DNA of 64,000 nt, from the NCBI GenBank assembly GCA_029261715.1, contig JAJDAT010000014.1:372001-436000 (forward strand), in the 5' to 3' direction. The number at the start of each line of letters is the position of its first letter. Positions within the stretch are counted from its first letter, which is position 1. This document shows positions 45,884 through 54,429 of this stretch, in pieces. The DNA is from Nitrospinia bacterium (lineage in GTDB: Bacteria; Nitrospinota; Nitrospinia; Nitrospinales; JAJDAT01). The notes below the pieces were generated by a model. It made no database searches. It had not been told where the DNA came from and saw only the letters and a list, made by a program, of their open reading frames with translations. The position numbers and the translations under genes are program-made.

Positions 45884-48190
45884 ATGCTTGACGAAAAAAC
45901 TATCAATAGGAATTATCCGTTACCTCATCCTGACAATATGTTGGAGGAAGATGTTGCTAGAATTAAAGATTCTTTTGAGCAAATTGACTTAGACGTAAAT
46001 GATTTACTAGGAACGACAACCCAATTAATTGAAGACGTTCAATCAGGTTCGTATTGGTACGGCATATCCACTGGAACCAGTTCGTCATATGAGGTTATTT
46101 TAAACCCAGTTCCAACCGTTTTGAACGCAGGGATTTTTATTCGCATTAAAGCCCATGTTCAAAACACAGGTATAGCGACCATAAACGTAAATTCTTTAGG
46201 GGTAAAAAATATAAAAAGAATTGATGGGAGCGACTTAAAACAGGGAGATATTCCTCAAGATGCCCTCGTTACTTTGATTTACGATGGAATAAATTTTCAA
46301 TTGACCAATGCGATAGCCGATCCAGAAACAGAGGAAATTAATGCCAGCAACATCATGAGAGCTTTTGATGAAATCCAAGAAAATCATGGAGGAGCTTTAT
46401 TGATGGAAGCGGGTTGGTCCGACTCCTTTGGCAATCCCAATGAACAAGGAGCGGATGAGGTAAATTCAACCGGACAGATACACGATGCCGTAAATACGTT
46501 TTATAAAGGGACCGATCCAGGAGTCGGACTAAATTCAGATAAAAATTACGACATGGAATCTGAATACTTACAACAGGAATGGACAAATTCAAACCAAGTA
46601 ACTTCGCAAGCGAGCGCTACAAATAGTTCGACTTCTGTAACCTTATCTAGCGGTATTTGGCCCACTAATTGCGCTAAAGGTCGTATTTCATTTGATGGAG
46701 GTTCGACTTTTTATATCATCGGTAGTAGAAATAGCGATACGCAGATTACTTTAGAGAGCAATTATACAGGTTCTACCAGTTCCACTTTGGATTATAAAAT
46801 TAGATTGACAGAGTTTGATAGCGGAGAGGTAGGATTATGTATGGCTGTTGGTAGCGAAACGATTGACCAATCTCAATATTTGAGCATACATGATGACCAG
46901 GCAATGGGAAATAGTTCTGCCAATCATTATCGTGGGCAAACCTTTCAATCTGGGGTGAGCGCCGAGCTTTCTAAAGTTAGACTTCAACTAAAAAGGTTTG
47001 GCAATCCTATTGGGAATGTAATAGTAGAATTACGTACAACAGATGGGAGTGCCCCTACAGCTACAGTTTTAGCAAGCGCAGCCTTAGACGCCTCCGAGGT
47101 TTTATCACCTGGGCAAAGCTCGGTGGGTGGTTGGAAAGATTTTACATTTGATCCAAGACCAACTTTGGTTTCCGGAACGAAATATGCCATCGTTGCTCAT
47201 GGTTCTTATCCTGATGACGCTTCTAATTATGTTACCTGGAGGTATGAAGGATCAGGCTTTGAAAAGTATGCTGATGGCAAAGCATATTATAGTTCTAACG
47301 GTTCTTCATGGACCAATACCTATCAATGGGGCGATCATACATTTGAAACTCAGTATGTCAACCCCACGGGAGTTGCCTCAGAATATGTATCTGTATGCGA
47401 CATTGAATCTCAAAAAGTGGACACATCTTCTTGGGCAAATATTAATAATTCATCCATTACTGAAACTCTGAACTCGCAAAATGTTTATTACTGGTTAGCG
47501 TTCGATCCGGTAGAAAATTTTGGTGATGGAACTGAGATTAAGATTTTTAATCTAACAGGCGCTGTATGGCGAAAAATAGCGCAAAATAACGCTGGAACTT
47601 GGGAATATAATAACGACGCTACAAATACAGCTACGGAAGATTGGGTTGCATCGACAATAGACGATATGTTGCACGCGGTATCCCAAGCGATCTCAACTCA
47701 AACTGCCAACCGCATGACAGGAGCCAGTCTTATGGCTATCACCAATACGCAGTGGGGAGAAACGAACGGTTGGTCAACATCCGTTAATTCCATATTGCGT
47801 GGCGTTACCTTTTATTCCAACGATACGAGTCAAACCCCAAATGCTTCGCAATATCGTTTGAAATACGATTCAGAACGTGGGGCTATGGATCTTCGGAGTA
47901 AAACATACGATCCAGGATTCGTGCCTTCCGAAAGTTATATTTGGTCTCGGATTGAACATTCAGATTCCGACGGACCAGGATCATTCTATATTACCCGAAA
48001 CGGCGGAACAGAATGGACTCTTATTTCTTTGACGCAACAAGGTTTGCCGCTTGCTGGAGATATTCGGGTTTACCGTGGAATTGTTGACGTTAGCGGTCAA
48101 ACTTCTGGACAGGATTTGCGATGCCGCTACCAAACTGAGCAAAATAAAGATCAGTTTATACATTCGTGGGGATTGCAGCTAAAAAGCTAA
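45884..48190 (+). CDS. Phage tail-fibre-like protein, orphan
   Basis: 768-aa protein with no signal peptide. Residues about 1-150 resemble phage tail-fibre/baseplate N-termini (short helical start, then SSSYEVILNPVPTVLNAGIF, NTGIATINVNSLGVKNIKRI, QDALVTLIYDGINFQLTN). A middle stretch (about 320-460) is a lectin-like beta-sandwich (TFQSGVSAELSKVRLQLKR, TVLASAALDASEV, WKDFTFDPRPTLVSGTKYAI). The C-terminus is beta-rich with no Cys. AAAGGA precedes the ATG at 45884. No capsid, terminase or tail genes are nearby, so it is an isolated module, possibly domesticated or an adhesin. Function unknown. Confidence 0.65.
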   Translation: MLDEKTINRNYPLPHPDNMLEEDVARIKDSFEQIDLDVNDLLGTTTQLIEDVQSGSYWYGISTGTSSSYEVILNPVPTVLNAGIFIRIKAHVQNTGIATINVNSLGVKNIKRIDGSDLKQGDIPQDALVTLIYDGINFQLTNAIADPETEEINASNIMRAFDEIQENHGGALLMEAGWSDSFGNPNEQGADEVNSTGQIHDAVNTFYKGTDPGVGLNSDKNYDMESEYLQQEWTNSNQVTSQASATNSSTSVTLSSGIWPTNCAKGRISFDGGSTFYIIGSRNSDTQITLESNYTGSTSSTLDYKIRLTEFDSGEVGLCMAVGSETIDQSQYLSIHDDQAMGNSSANHYRGQTFQSGVSAELSKVRLQLKRFGNPIGNVIVELRTTDGSAPTATVLASAALDASEVLSPGQSSVGGWKDFTFDPRPTLVSGTKYAIVAHGSYPDDASNYVTWRYEGSGFEKYADGKAYYSSNGSSWTNTYQWGDHTFETQYVNPTGVASEYVSVCDIESQKVDTSSWANINNSSITETLNSQNVYYWLAFDPVENFGDGTEIKIFNLTGAVWRKIAQNNAGTWEYNNDATNTATEDWVASTIDDMLHAVSQAISTQTANRMTGASLMAITNTQWGETNGWSTSVNSILRGVTFYSNDTSQTPNASQYRLKYDSERGAMDLRSKTYDPGFVPSESYIWSRIEHSDSDGPGSFYITRNGGTEWTLISLTQQGLPLAGDIRVYRGIVDVSGQTSGQDLRCRYQTEQNKDQFIHSWGLQLKS

Positions 48191-48457
48191 AACAACGCAT
48201 TACCAGGGAATGTTCAATGATGAAGGTATAAAAATTATAACTCGTTTGAGCTATATGTTTTTAAAACTTAGAATTGGCTTTCCTGGTTTCTGCGAACAAA
48301 GCTATCAGCTACGCAAAATAAAAAGTTATATCAGGTTTTATATCTGTCCAAAGTTGCGATATTAGCCTCGGTATGATACGGTTCGTCATTCTCAATTTTT
48401 ATCGCAAGAGTTTACCACTTAACCTGCAACTTTAGAACGTTCGTCTCCTATACGACC

Positions 48458-49666
48458 ATGCTTTCTGCATCCGAACAGCTTGAAATTATCCAACGCGGAA
48501 CCGCTGAAATTATCGAAAAAAAAGAGCTCGGTCAACGCATCGATAATGCCATCAAAAAGAATGTTCCGCTTCGCATTAAGGCTGGATTTGACCCTACAGC
48601 GCCCGATTTGCATTTAGGACATACTGTTCTTTTGCAAAAAATGAAACAATTTCAGGATTTAGGACACCAAGCTGTTTTTCTAATCGGCGATTTCACAGGA
48701 ATGATTGGCGATCCTACAGGAAAGTCTGAAACAAGGAAAAGCTTAACAGAAGATCAAGTCAAGGAAAACGCCGCAACTTACCTAGAACAAGTTTTTAAAA
48801 TCTTAGATCCAGAAAAAACCGAAATTGTTTACAACAGCGAGTGGATGAATAAATTCACCTCTTCGGATATGATCCGGTTAGCGGCTAAATATACGGTCGC
48901 TAGAATGCTAGAACGAGATGACTTTCAAAAACGCCTATCGAAAAATCTTCCAATTTCCATGCATGAGATGTTCTATCCTTTAATTCAAGGATATGATTCA
49001 GTCGCTATTAAATCGGATATTGAATTGGGCGGAACAGATCAAAAGTTTAATCTTCTAGTTGGGAGAGAGTTACAAAGAGATTATAAACAAATTCCTCAAC
49101 TCATTTTGACAATGCCTCTTTTGGAAGGAACCGACGGCGAACAAAAAATGAGCAAAAGTCTGGGGAACGCTATTGGCATTGCTGAGCCTCCTCGCGAAAT
49201 GTTTGGAAAGGTAATGTCTATCTCAGATTCTTTGATGTGGCGATACTTTGAGTTATTAAGCGATAAGCCTTCAAATGAAATAGCGGATCTTAAGCAAAAA
49301 GCAGAAATGGGTGAAATGAACCCAAAGAACGCAAAGGTTTTATTAGCTAAAGAAATTGTTTCACGGTTTCACAATTCAGAATCGGCAGAACAAGCTGCAG
49401 CAGAATTTGATAACGTTTTTAAGAAAAAACAATTGCCGGACGAAATCCCAACTATTCCTTCATGGGGTCCAGACGAAATGTGGGTTTGCAAGCTATTGGT
49501 TGATAATAAACTAACAAAAAGCTCTTCCGAAGCGCGGAGAATGGTTCAACAAGGCGCCGTTAGCGTAGATGGAGAAAAGATCGACGACCCCAATCTACAG
49601 TTAGAAGGAAACAAAGAATATTTAATTAAAGTAGGAAAAAAGAAGTTTCTTAAAATCCAACCTTAG
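48458..49666 (+). CDS. tyrS: Tyrosyl-tRNA synthetase (TyrZ-like, ~400-aa class)
   Basis: Charges tRNA-Tyr with tyrosine. The 402-aa protein has the class I signatures: HLGH in [19 protein letters not shown] (HIGH box), the tyrosine-binding [28 protein letters not shown], and KMSKS in [16 protein letters not shown]-terminal S4 RNA-binding domain (residues about 338-400) is visible in [19 protein letters not shown]. It starts at ATG 48458. It is followed by a small acidic gene and is otherwise a stand-alone housekeeping gene. Confidence 0.97.
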   Translation: MLSASEQLEIIQRGTAEIIEKKELGQRIDNAIKKNVPLRIKAGFDPTAPDLHLGHTVLLQKMKQFQDLGHQAVFLIGDFTGMIGDPTGKSETRKSLTEDQVKENAATYLEQVFKILDPEKTEIVYNSEWMNKFTSSDMIRLAAKYTVARMLERDDFQKRLSKNLPISMHEMFYPLIQGYDSVAIKSDIELGGTDQKFNLLVGRELQRDYKQIPQLILTMPLLEGTDGEQKMSKSLGNAIGIAEPPREMFGKVMSISDSLMWRYFELLSDKPSNEIADLKQKAEMGEMNPKNAKVLLAKEIVSRFHNSESAEQAAAEFDNVFKKKQLPDEIPTIPSWGPDEMWVCKLLVDNKLTKSSSEARRMVQQGAVSVDGEKIDDPNLQLEGNKEYLIKVGKKKFLKIQP

Positions 49667-49702
49667 ATTCCTTACTAAAGAACCTTTAATAAAATAAACA
49701 TT

Positions 49703-50023
49703 ATGCCTGGAAAACCGAACTCATATCTAAAATCGATGATCGTCGATCTACCAGAACCTGCAAAAACTCGTCTTATGATCGAAGAGAACGAAGATTTGGA
49801 TAAAATCGTAAATCAAATTCGTTTGGAAAAACAATGTCTCCATAAACTCGAAGAAAAAATTCAAGATGGAGAAACTGGGAAAGCCCTTCTTTGTAAGTTT
49901 GGTTACTCTGAATGGCTAAAAGAAGCCGAGTTAGGAGATCGTCAGGAAATGTATGGTTTTATGATTCAAATTGAATCTGTAGCTGCAGACCTCGCCGAAG
50001 ATGAAGACGACGAGGAAGATTAG
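49703..50023 (+). CDS. Small acidic protein of unknown function
   Basis: 106-aa soluble helical protein with a poly-acidic tail (AEDEDDEED). Helical stretches with heptad-like spacing (DLDKIVNQIRLEKQCLHKLEE) suggest a coiled coil. The family is not recognised. It begins 37 bp after tyrS on the same strand, so it may be co-transcribed; nothing else connects it to tRNA charging. Confidence 0.65.
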   Translation: MPGKPNSYLKSMIVDLPEPAKTRLMIEENEDLDKIVNQIRLEKQCLHKLEEKIQDGETGKALLCKFGYSEWLKEAELGDRQEMYGFMIQIESVAADLAEDEDDEED

Positions 50024-50038
50024 CTAAACTATAATTTC

Positions 50039-50506
50039 TTAGGAACAACTTCTCATTCCTCGTTTTTCCAAATATTTTTGATGGTAATCTTCAGCTGGAT
50101 AGTAAACGGAAGCTTCTGTAATCTCCGTTACGATTGGACTACGGTAACTACCTGATGCATCAAGATTTGCCTTAGATTCTTCAGCCAACAGCTTTTGTTC
50201 GTCACTGTGATAATATATCCCAGATCGATATTGAGTGCCAATATCTGGTCCTTGGCGATTTAAAGTTGTAGGGTCGTGTTTTTTCCAGAAAACATTAAGT
50301 AACTCAGAGTAAGAAACTTTTTCCGGATCAAAAACAACCTCTACAGCCTCAGCATGCCCCGATCTACCGGTGCAAACCTGTTCATATGTGGGATCTTTTG
50401 TTTGGCCGCTTGTATAGCCTACCGACGTCTCAACCACACCTTCAACTTGTTGGAAAGCTAACTCCACTCCCCAAAAACATCCAGCAGCAAATGTTGCCTT
50501 TTGCAT
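50039..50506 (-). CDS. msrA: Peptide methionine sulfoxide reductase A
   Basis: Reduces methionine-S-sulfoxide in proteins. The 155-aa protein has the catalytic GCFWGVE near residue 9, [31 protein letters not shown] and the [18 protein letters not shown] segment, ending [11 protein letters not shown] with a possible resolving cysteine. ATG 50506 (MQKATF) has GGAG 6 nt upstream; an in-frame TTG at 50518 would overlap that site. Monocistronic and convergent with the small acidic gene. Confidence 0.95.
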   Translation of the reverse strand: MQKATFAAGCFWGVELAFQQVEGVVETSVGYTSGQTKDPTYEQVCTGRSGHAEAVEVVFDPEKVSYSELLNVFWKKHDPTTLNRQGPDIGTQYRSGIYYHSDEQKLLAEESKANLDASGSYRSPIVTEITEASVYYPAEDYHQKYLEKRGMRSCS

Positions 50507-50748
50507 TTCATACTCCAAAAATTTGGTTGAAAACCAAGTTTGAAAAATTAAAACCTTAAAATAAAACAGTTTTTCGTATTATATCATCCAAATTAAAAGG
50601 TTATTTAGCTAAAATTGAGCTTTTTCAAGATATGGTTAAATATCCTTTTTATAAGCCTTTTTCTTGACACAATAGTGTATAATTTGTTTAAATTAATAAA
50701 ACTTACTAAGAAAGTAATGCCATTTTTAAATTATTCTACTTACTACCC

Positions 50749-51264
50749 ATGAAAACCTTGAAAAAAATTGATAAGCCCTTTAGGAAAAAACTTAGTTATC
50801 AATTATCTCAAGCTTTAATACTGGTTGTTATTATTTTATTTATTGGGGCTTGCGGTATTGCCGCCAAAACGCGAGCGGCAATCAAAGGCGACCTCAATAT
50901 GTATGTTAGTATTGCGGCAAAAGTAAATTCGGATAACCCATTACCTGTAGATGTCGTTTGGGTTTATGACGAAGAACTATTAAAAGAACTTTTGAAACTT
51001 TCCGCAAAGACTTGGTTCGAGAAAAAAGAACAGTTTAAAAGAGACTTTCCCTCTGATGAAGCTTTTGAGGTATGGCCGTGGGAATGGACACCAGGGCAAA
51101 AGGTTACCGTGCAAAAAATTCCCATTAAAGCAAAATCAAAAGGGGGTATAATATTCGCTAACTATTTGATAGATGGAGATCATCGCGCTCGGATAGACCC
51201 TGCCGAAGACTTCCAAATCAATTTTTCTGAAGAATCTTTTTCTGTAACAGAACCAAAAGATTAA
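50749..51264 (+). CDS. TssJ-like type VI secretion lipoprotein (candidate)
   Basis: 171-aa exported protein: a long basic N-terminus, then the lipoprotein signal ALILVVIILFIGAC (lipobox IGAC), and a beta-rich domain with LNMYVSIAAKVNSDNPLPVD, VVWVYDEELLKELLKL and FANYLIDGDHRARI. TssJ (VasD) is the outer-membrane lipoprotein of T6SS, typically of this size, with an N-terminal strand of the form L-N-x8-N followed by a V-x-V-x-x-Y strand, as seen here. The call rests mainly on the tssK gene 78 bp downstream and on length and lipobox; sequence similarity alone is weak. A TTGACA lies at 50664 without a well-spaced -10. Confidence 0.5.
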   Translation: MKTLKKIDKPFRKKLSYQLSQALILVVIILFIGACGIAAKTRAAIKGDLNMYVSIAAKVNSDNPLPVDVVWVYDEELLKELLKLSAKTWFEKKEQFKRDFPSDEAFEVWPWEWTPGQKVTVQKIPIKAKSKGGIIFANYLIDGDHRARIDPAEDFQINFSEESFSVTEPKD

Positions 51265-51341
51265 AACATGGCTGAATCTATATTTTTTTGGAGTTTGAAA
51301 ATTCAAACGTTCCTAAATACCACGTTTGAGGAAAAATAAAA

Positions 51342-52730
51342 ATGGTTGATATACGAAAAATTCCCCCTGCTATAAATTGGCACGAAGGTATGTTGCTCGC
51401 TCCACAACACTTTCAACAAACCGATCAAAGGCATGAGTCTCTTACTACATACCATGTTTCCGCAGTATCCCCTTTTCATTGGGGGATAATGGACTTAAAA
51501 ATTGATCGACCACGTTTGGTAGACGGTAACTTGAAAATTATGTCTCTTGAAGCAGTTATGCCAGATGGATTAGCTGTCTCCTTTGGCGAAAGCGATGCAG
51601 ACAAAGTCTCTGTTAGTTACTACCAAAACAAAGAAGAAGAAAAGAAAAAAGAAGTTTTGGAATTAGATTTAGAGCCTTTAAAACCAGAAATGGAAAGAGG
51701 ACCGCTAACAATCCATTTAGCCGTCGCCTCTCAAAAAATGGGAGTTTCCTATTTCAAAGGCGATATTGATCGTCACGAATCGTTTGAAGGAATAGCCATA
51801 ATTGATGAAAACACAGGCGATAATGAACTTTCAATTCCAAGGCTAAAGCCAAAGTTAAAGTTATTAAGTGTAAATGAATCTTTAGTTAATTATGTAAGTT
51901 TTCCAATTGCAGAAATCACTTTTCAAAATCAAAAGTTTGAGTTAACAGACTTTATTTTTCCAGCTCTTTCCGTTCCATTACGCTTTGCTCTGGGCGAAAA
52001 ATGTACGGCTATAGCAAGAAAAATTAGAGAGAAAGCGGAATACTTGTCGGATCAAGTAAACGCGCCTTCCTCAAAAACTGGCATGCCTCTAGTTTTGGAA
52101 ACCAAAACAATGATTAATAATATGGTAACCTCTTTGCCTTATTATGAAGCAGTTCTAAACACTGGTAAGGCTCATCCATACAATGTTTATCTTGCTCTAT
52201 GTACGCTTGCTGGAAGCGTAGCTGGTCTTAGTAAAGGATTAGTGCCTCCTTCTTTTGATCCGTATGATCACGGCAATCTAAAACATACTTTTAACCAAGT
52301 CCTGACTTATATAGACGATTTAGTTTCTGAAGGCGTTCAAGAAAAATATTCAACAATTCCATTTAAGTATCAGGAAGAATTAAACAGCTTTGGTCTAAAT
52401 CTTAAATCTGAATGGGCGAATAAAGAATTATTTTTTAGCGTCAGAGGTTCTGGAGGAACATCCGAAAAAGATCTTTCGGAGTGGGTCGAAAAAAGTTGGA
52501 TCGGCTCGGAATCAAAAATTCCTACAATTAGAGAAAAAAGAGTGCGTGGCGCTAAGCGTGAGTCAATTGAACGAGATAAAGACATTGTACCTGCCAGAGG
52601 CGTCGTACTATTCAAGCTTACTGTAGACCCTGAATTTATAGAACCCGACCAAAATTTGTCTATTTTTCATCCAACTTCTATGGGATCTGCATCAACTCCA
52701 ACCGAAATTTTGTTACACGTAAAAAAATAG
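51342..52730 (+). CDS. tssK: TssK, type VI secretion baseplate subunit
   Basis: Cytoplasmic protein (ImpJ/VasE family) that links the T6SS baseplate to its membrane complex. The 462-aa chain has the family N-terminus INWHEGMLLAPQHFQQTDQR, then SPFHWGIMDLKIDRPRLVDG and SLEAVMPDGLAV, and a C-terminal domain with RGVVLFKLTVDPEFIEPD. The middle is charged and less conserved. Length matches the usual 440-450. GAGGA precedes the ATG at 51342. No tssB, C, E, F, G, H, L, M, hcp or vgrG gene is in the window. It is followed by a vWA/PP2C/kinase cluster, so regulation by phosphorylation is plausible. Confidence 0.87.
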   Translation: MVDIRKIPPAINWHEGMLLAPQHFQQTDQRHESLTTYHVSAVSPFHWGIMDLKIDRPRLVDGNLKIMSLEAVMPDGLAVSFGESDADKVSVSYYQNKEEEKKKEVLELDLEPLKPEMERGPLTIHLAVASQKMGVSYFKGDIDRHESFEGIAIIDENTGDNELSIPRLKPKLKLLSVNESLVNYVSFPIAEITFQNQKFELTDFIFPALSVPLRFALGEKCTAIARKIREKAEYLSDQVNAPSSKTGMPLVLETKTMINNMVTSLPYYEAVLNTGKAHPYNVYLALCTLAGSVAGLSKGLVPPSFDPYDHGNLKHTFNQVLTYIDDLVSEGVQEKYSTIPFKYQEELNSFGLNLKSEWANKELFFSVRGSGGTSEKDLSEWVEKSWIGSESKIPTIREKRVRGAKRESIERDKDIVPARGVVLFKLTVDPEFIEPDQNLSIFHPTSMGSASTPTEILLHVKK

Positions 52731-52845
52731 GTTCTTTAGTTCGTTTAGTCTTCCCAAAATAACTTTTCGCTACAAGATGAGCGCGTCATGCAAACCGACG
52801 TCGTATCAACATTTTTCAAACAAAAACCCCTAAAAGGGATTTAAG

Positions 52846-53547
52846 ATGCGAAAACGCCCCGGGGGAGCCCTAGCCGGTCGTCCTCTACATTTTATATGGA
52901 TCGCCGATAAATCTGGATCCATGGGAATCGACGGAAAGATACAGGCTTTAAACCACGCTATCCACGAAGCAATTCCTCATATGAAAGAGGCTGCCAACGA
53001 AAACCCCAACGCGGAGGTACTCGTTCGAGCTGTGGTATTTTCTGACGGAGCCCAATGGCATATTTCTAAGCCAACCCCCATTTCCGATTTCAAATGGAAA
53101 GACTTAACTGCCGGCGGAATAACGGATATGGGAAAAGCCATGAATCTAGTAGCGGATCAATTAAAAATTCCTCCGATGACAGATCGAGCCCTCCCACCCG
53201 TTTTAGTTTTAATTTCTGATGGTCAACCTACAGACGATTTTAACGCAAGCCTAAAAAACCTTTTATCTTTGCCCTGGGGCAAAAAATCAGTTCGAATCGC
53301 TATTGCTATAGGTGAAGACGCCGATTTAGATACTCTTCAAAAATTTATTGGCAATGTAGAAATTGGGCCATTTCAGGCCAATAACCCCGAAACCCTTAAG
53401 AATTATATTAAATGGACTTCAACGGCTGTCCTTAAAGCCACTTCTTCCCCAATGAGCCAAACTGATTCGTCTGATTCAGGAACTCCTCCAAGTTCATTCA
53501 TTCCAGAACCAACTATTTCAACCGATTCTTCTTCTGATATTTGGTGA
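52846..53547 (+). CDS. TerY-type von Willebrand factor A domain protein
   Basis: 233-aa cytoplasmic vWA protein. The metal-ion-dependent adhesion site is complete: D21-x-S23-x-S25 in IADKSGSMG, Thr93 in AGGITDMG and Asp125 in LISDGQPTD. Compact single-domain vWA proteins of this size are TerY-like and are known from TerY-P triads together with a PP2C phosphatase and a protein kinase, exactly the genes that follow. A Ser/Thr/Pro-rich tail (residues about 205-233) could be a phosphorylation target. AAGGG lies 7 nt before the ATG; the next gene begins 3 nt after its stop. Confidence 0.9.
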   Translation: MRKRPGGALAGRPLHFIWIADKSGSMGIDGKIQALNHAIHEAIPHMKEAANENPNAEVLVRAVVFSDGAQWHISKPTPISDFKWKDLTAGGITDMGKAMNLVADQLKIPPMTDRALPPVLVLISDGQPTDDFNASLKNLLSLPWGKKSVRIAIAIGEDADLDTLQKFIGNVEIGPFQANNPETLKNYIKWTSTAVLKATSSPMSQTDSSDSGTPPSSFIPEPTISTDSSSDIW

Positions 53548-53550
53548 TTT

Positions 53551-54429
53551 ATGCCTTCTGTTACCAAAAAAAATGACGGTACTTGGCATATTATAGGCGA
53601 AAGCGTTCGAGGAGTTACACACGATCGGAAAGGATTACCAAATCAAGACGCGATTCGATATGTAGTAGAAAAAGGAAATGAGCTTCCGTTGGCCGTTGCC
53701 GTTTCTGACGGACATGGCAATTCTAGAAACTTTAGAAGCGAATTTGGCGCTCAGTTAGCGGCAAATATAACAAGCGATATTTTAATTCGCTTTTTGTCGC
53801 AGCCTTGTAATAAAAAAAATTCAGATCAAACGCTAAATAACATACAAAAAATTTTGATCCCCGATATCATCGAGACTTGGAAAAAAGAAGTCTTAGACCA
53901 TTTTGAAAAAAATCCAATTTTAGAAACCGAACGAGAAAGATTAATCAGTAAGAACGGATTCTCTCCGGACATAAATAACAATTTATCCGATCCCATTTTA
54001 TTTTACGGAACTACTCTTTTAGCCGCAGGGGTTTCTGACTCATTAATAATATTACTCCAGTTGGGAGATGGCGATATTCTCACTGTAGATCCACTTGGCA
54101 AAGTCTCTCAACCTATGCCCCATGATGACAATCTATTTGCGGACGAAACTACTTCATTATGTTTACCAAACGCAGAACAATATATGCGGTACGTTGTTTT
54201 AGAACCTCAAACAAACCAAACAAAACTTTTGCTAATTTCAACCGATGGTTATTCAAAGTCTTTTATTAAAGATTCGGACTTTCTTGAAGTGGGTCCAGAT
54301 TTTTTAGAACTTCTCGAAAATGAAGGCATAGCTACCGTTGAAAATAATTTGAAAAAGTGGTTAGACGAAACTTCTCGATTAGGCAGCGGGGACGATATAA
54401 CTTTGGGAATTATTTATCATGAACGATAA
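53551..54429 (+). CDS. PP2C-type protein phosphatase (first triad)
   Basis: 292-aa Mn/Mg-dependent Ser/Thr phosphatase. Metal-binding motifs: GLPNQDAIRY (Asp33), AVSDGHGNSR (Asp53-Gly-His-Gly), LQLGDGDILTV, LISTDGYSKS and GSGDDITLGII (final Asp pair). No membrane segment. It is the second element of a TerY-P triad and starts 3 nt after the vWA gene; its end overlaps the next gene by 11 nt, indicating coupled translation. It presumably reverses phosphorylation made by the kinase encoded at 56.6 kb. Confidence 0.92.
   Translation: MPSVTKKNDGTWHIIGESVRGVTHDRKGLPNQDAIRYVVEKGNELPLAVAVSDGHGNSRNFRSEFGAQLAANITSDILIRFLSQPCNKKNSDQTLNNIQKILIPDIIETWKKEVLDHFEKNPILETERERLISKNGFSPDINNNLSDPILFYGTTLLAAGVSDSLIILLQLGDGDILTVDPLGKVSQPMPHDDNLFADETTSLCLPNAEQYMRYVVLEPQTNQTKLLLISTDGYSKSFIKDSDFLEVGPDFLELLENEGIATVENNLKKWLDETSRLGSGDDITLGIIYHER

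Noticed and set aside
50664-50692. Promoter before the TssJ-like gene (TTGACA plus TATAAT)
   Set aside because: The perfect TATAAT at 50678 is only 8 bp from the TTGACA; the hexamer at proper spacing (TTTAAA) is weak, so no promoter feature is claimed.
52788-52844. 18-codon ORF just before the first vWA gene
   Set aside because: No clear ribosome-binding site; the AAGGG near its end serves the vWA gene.
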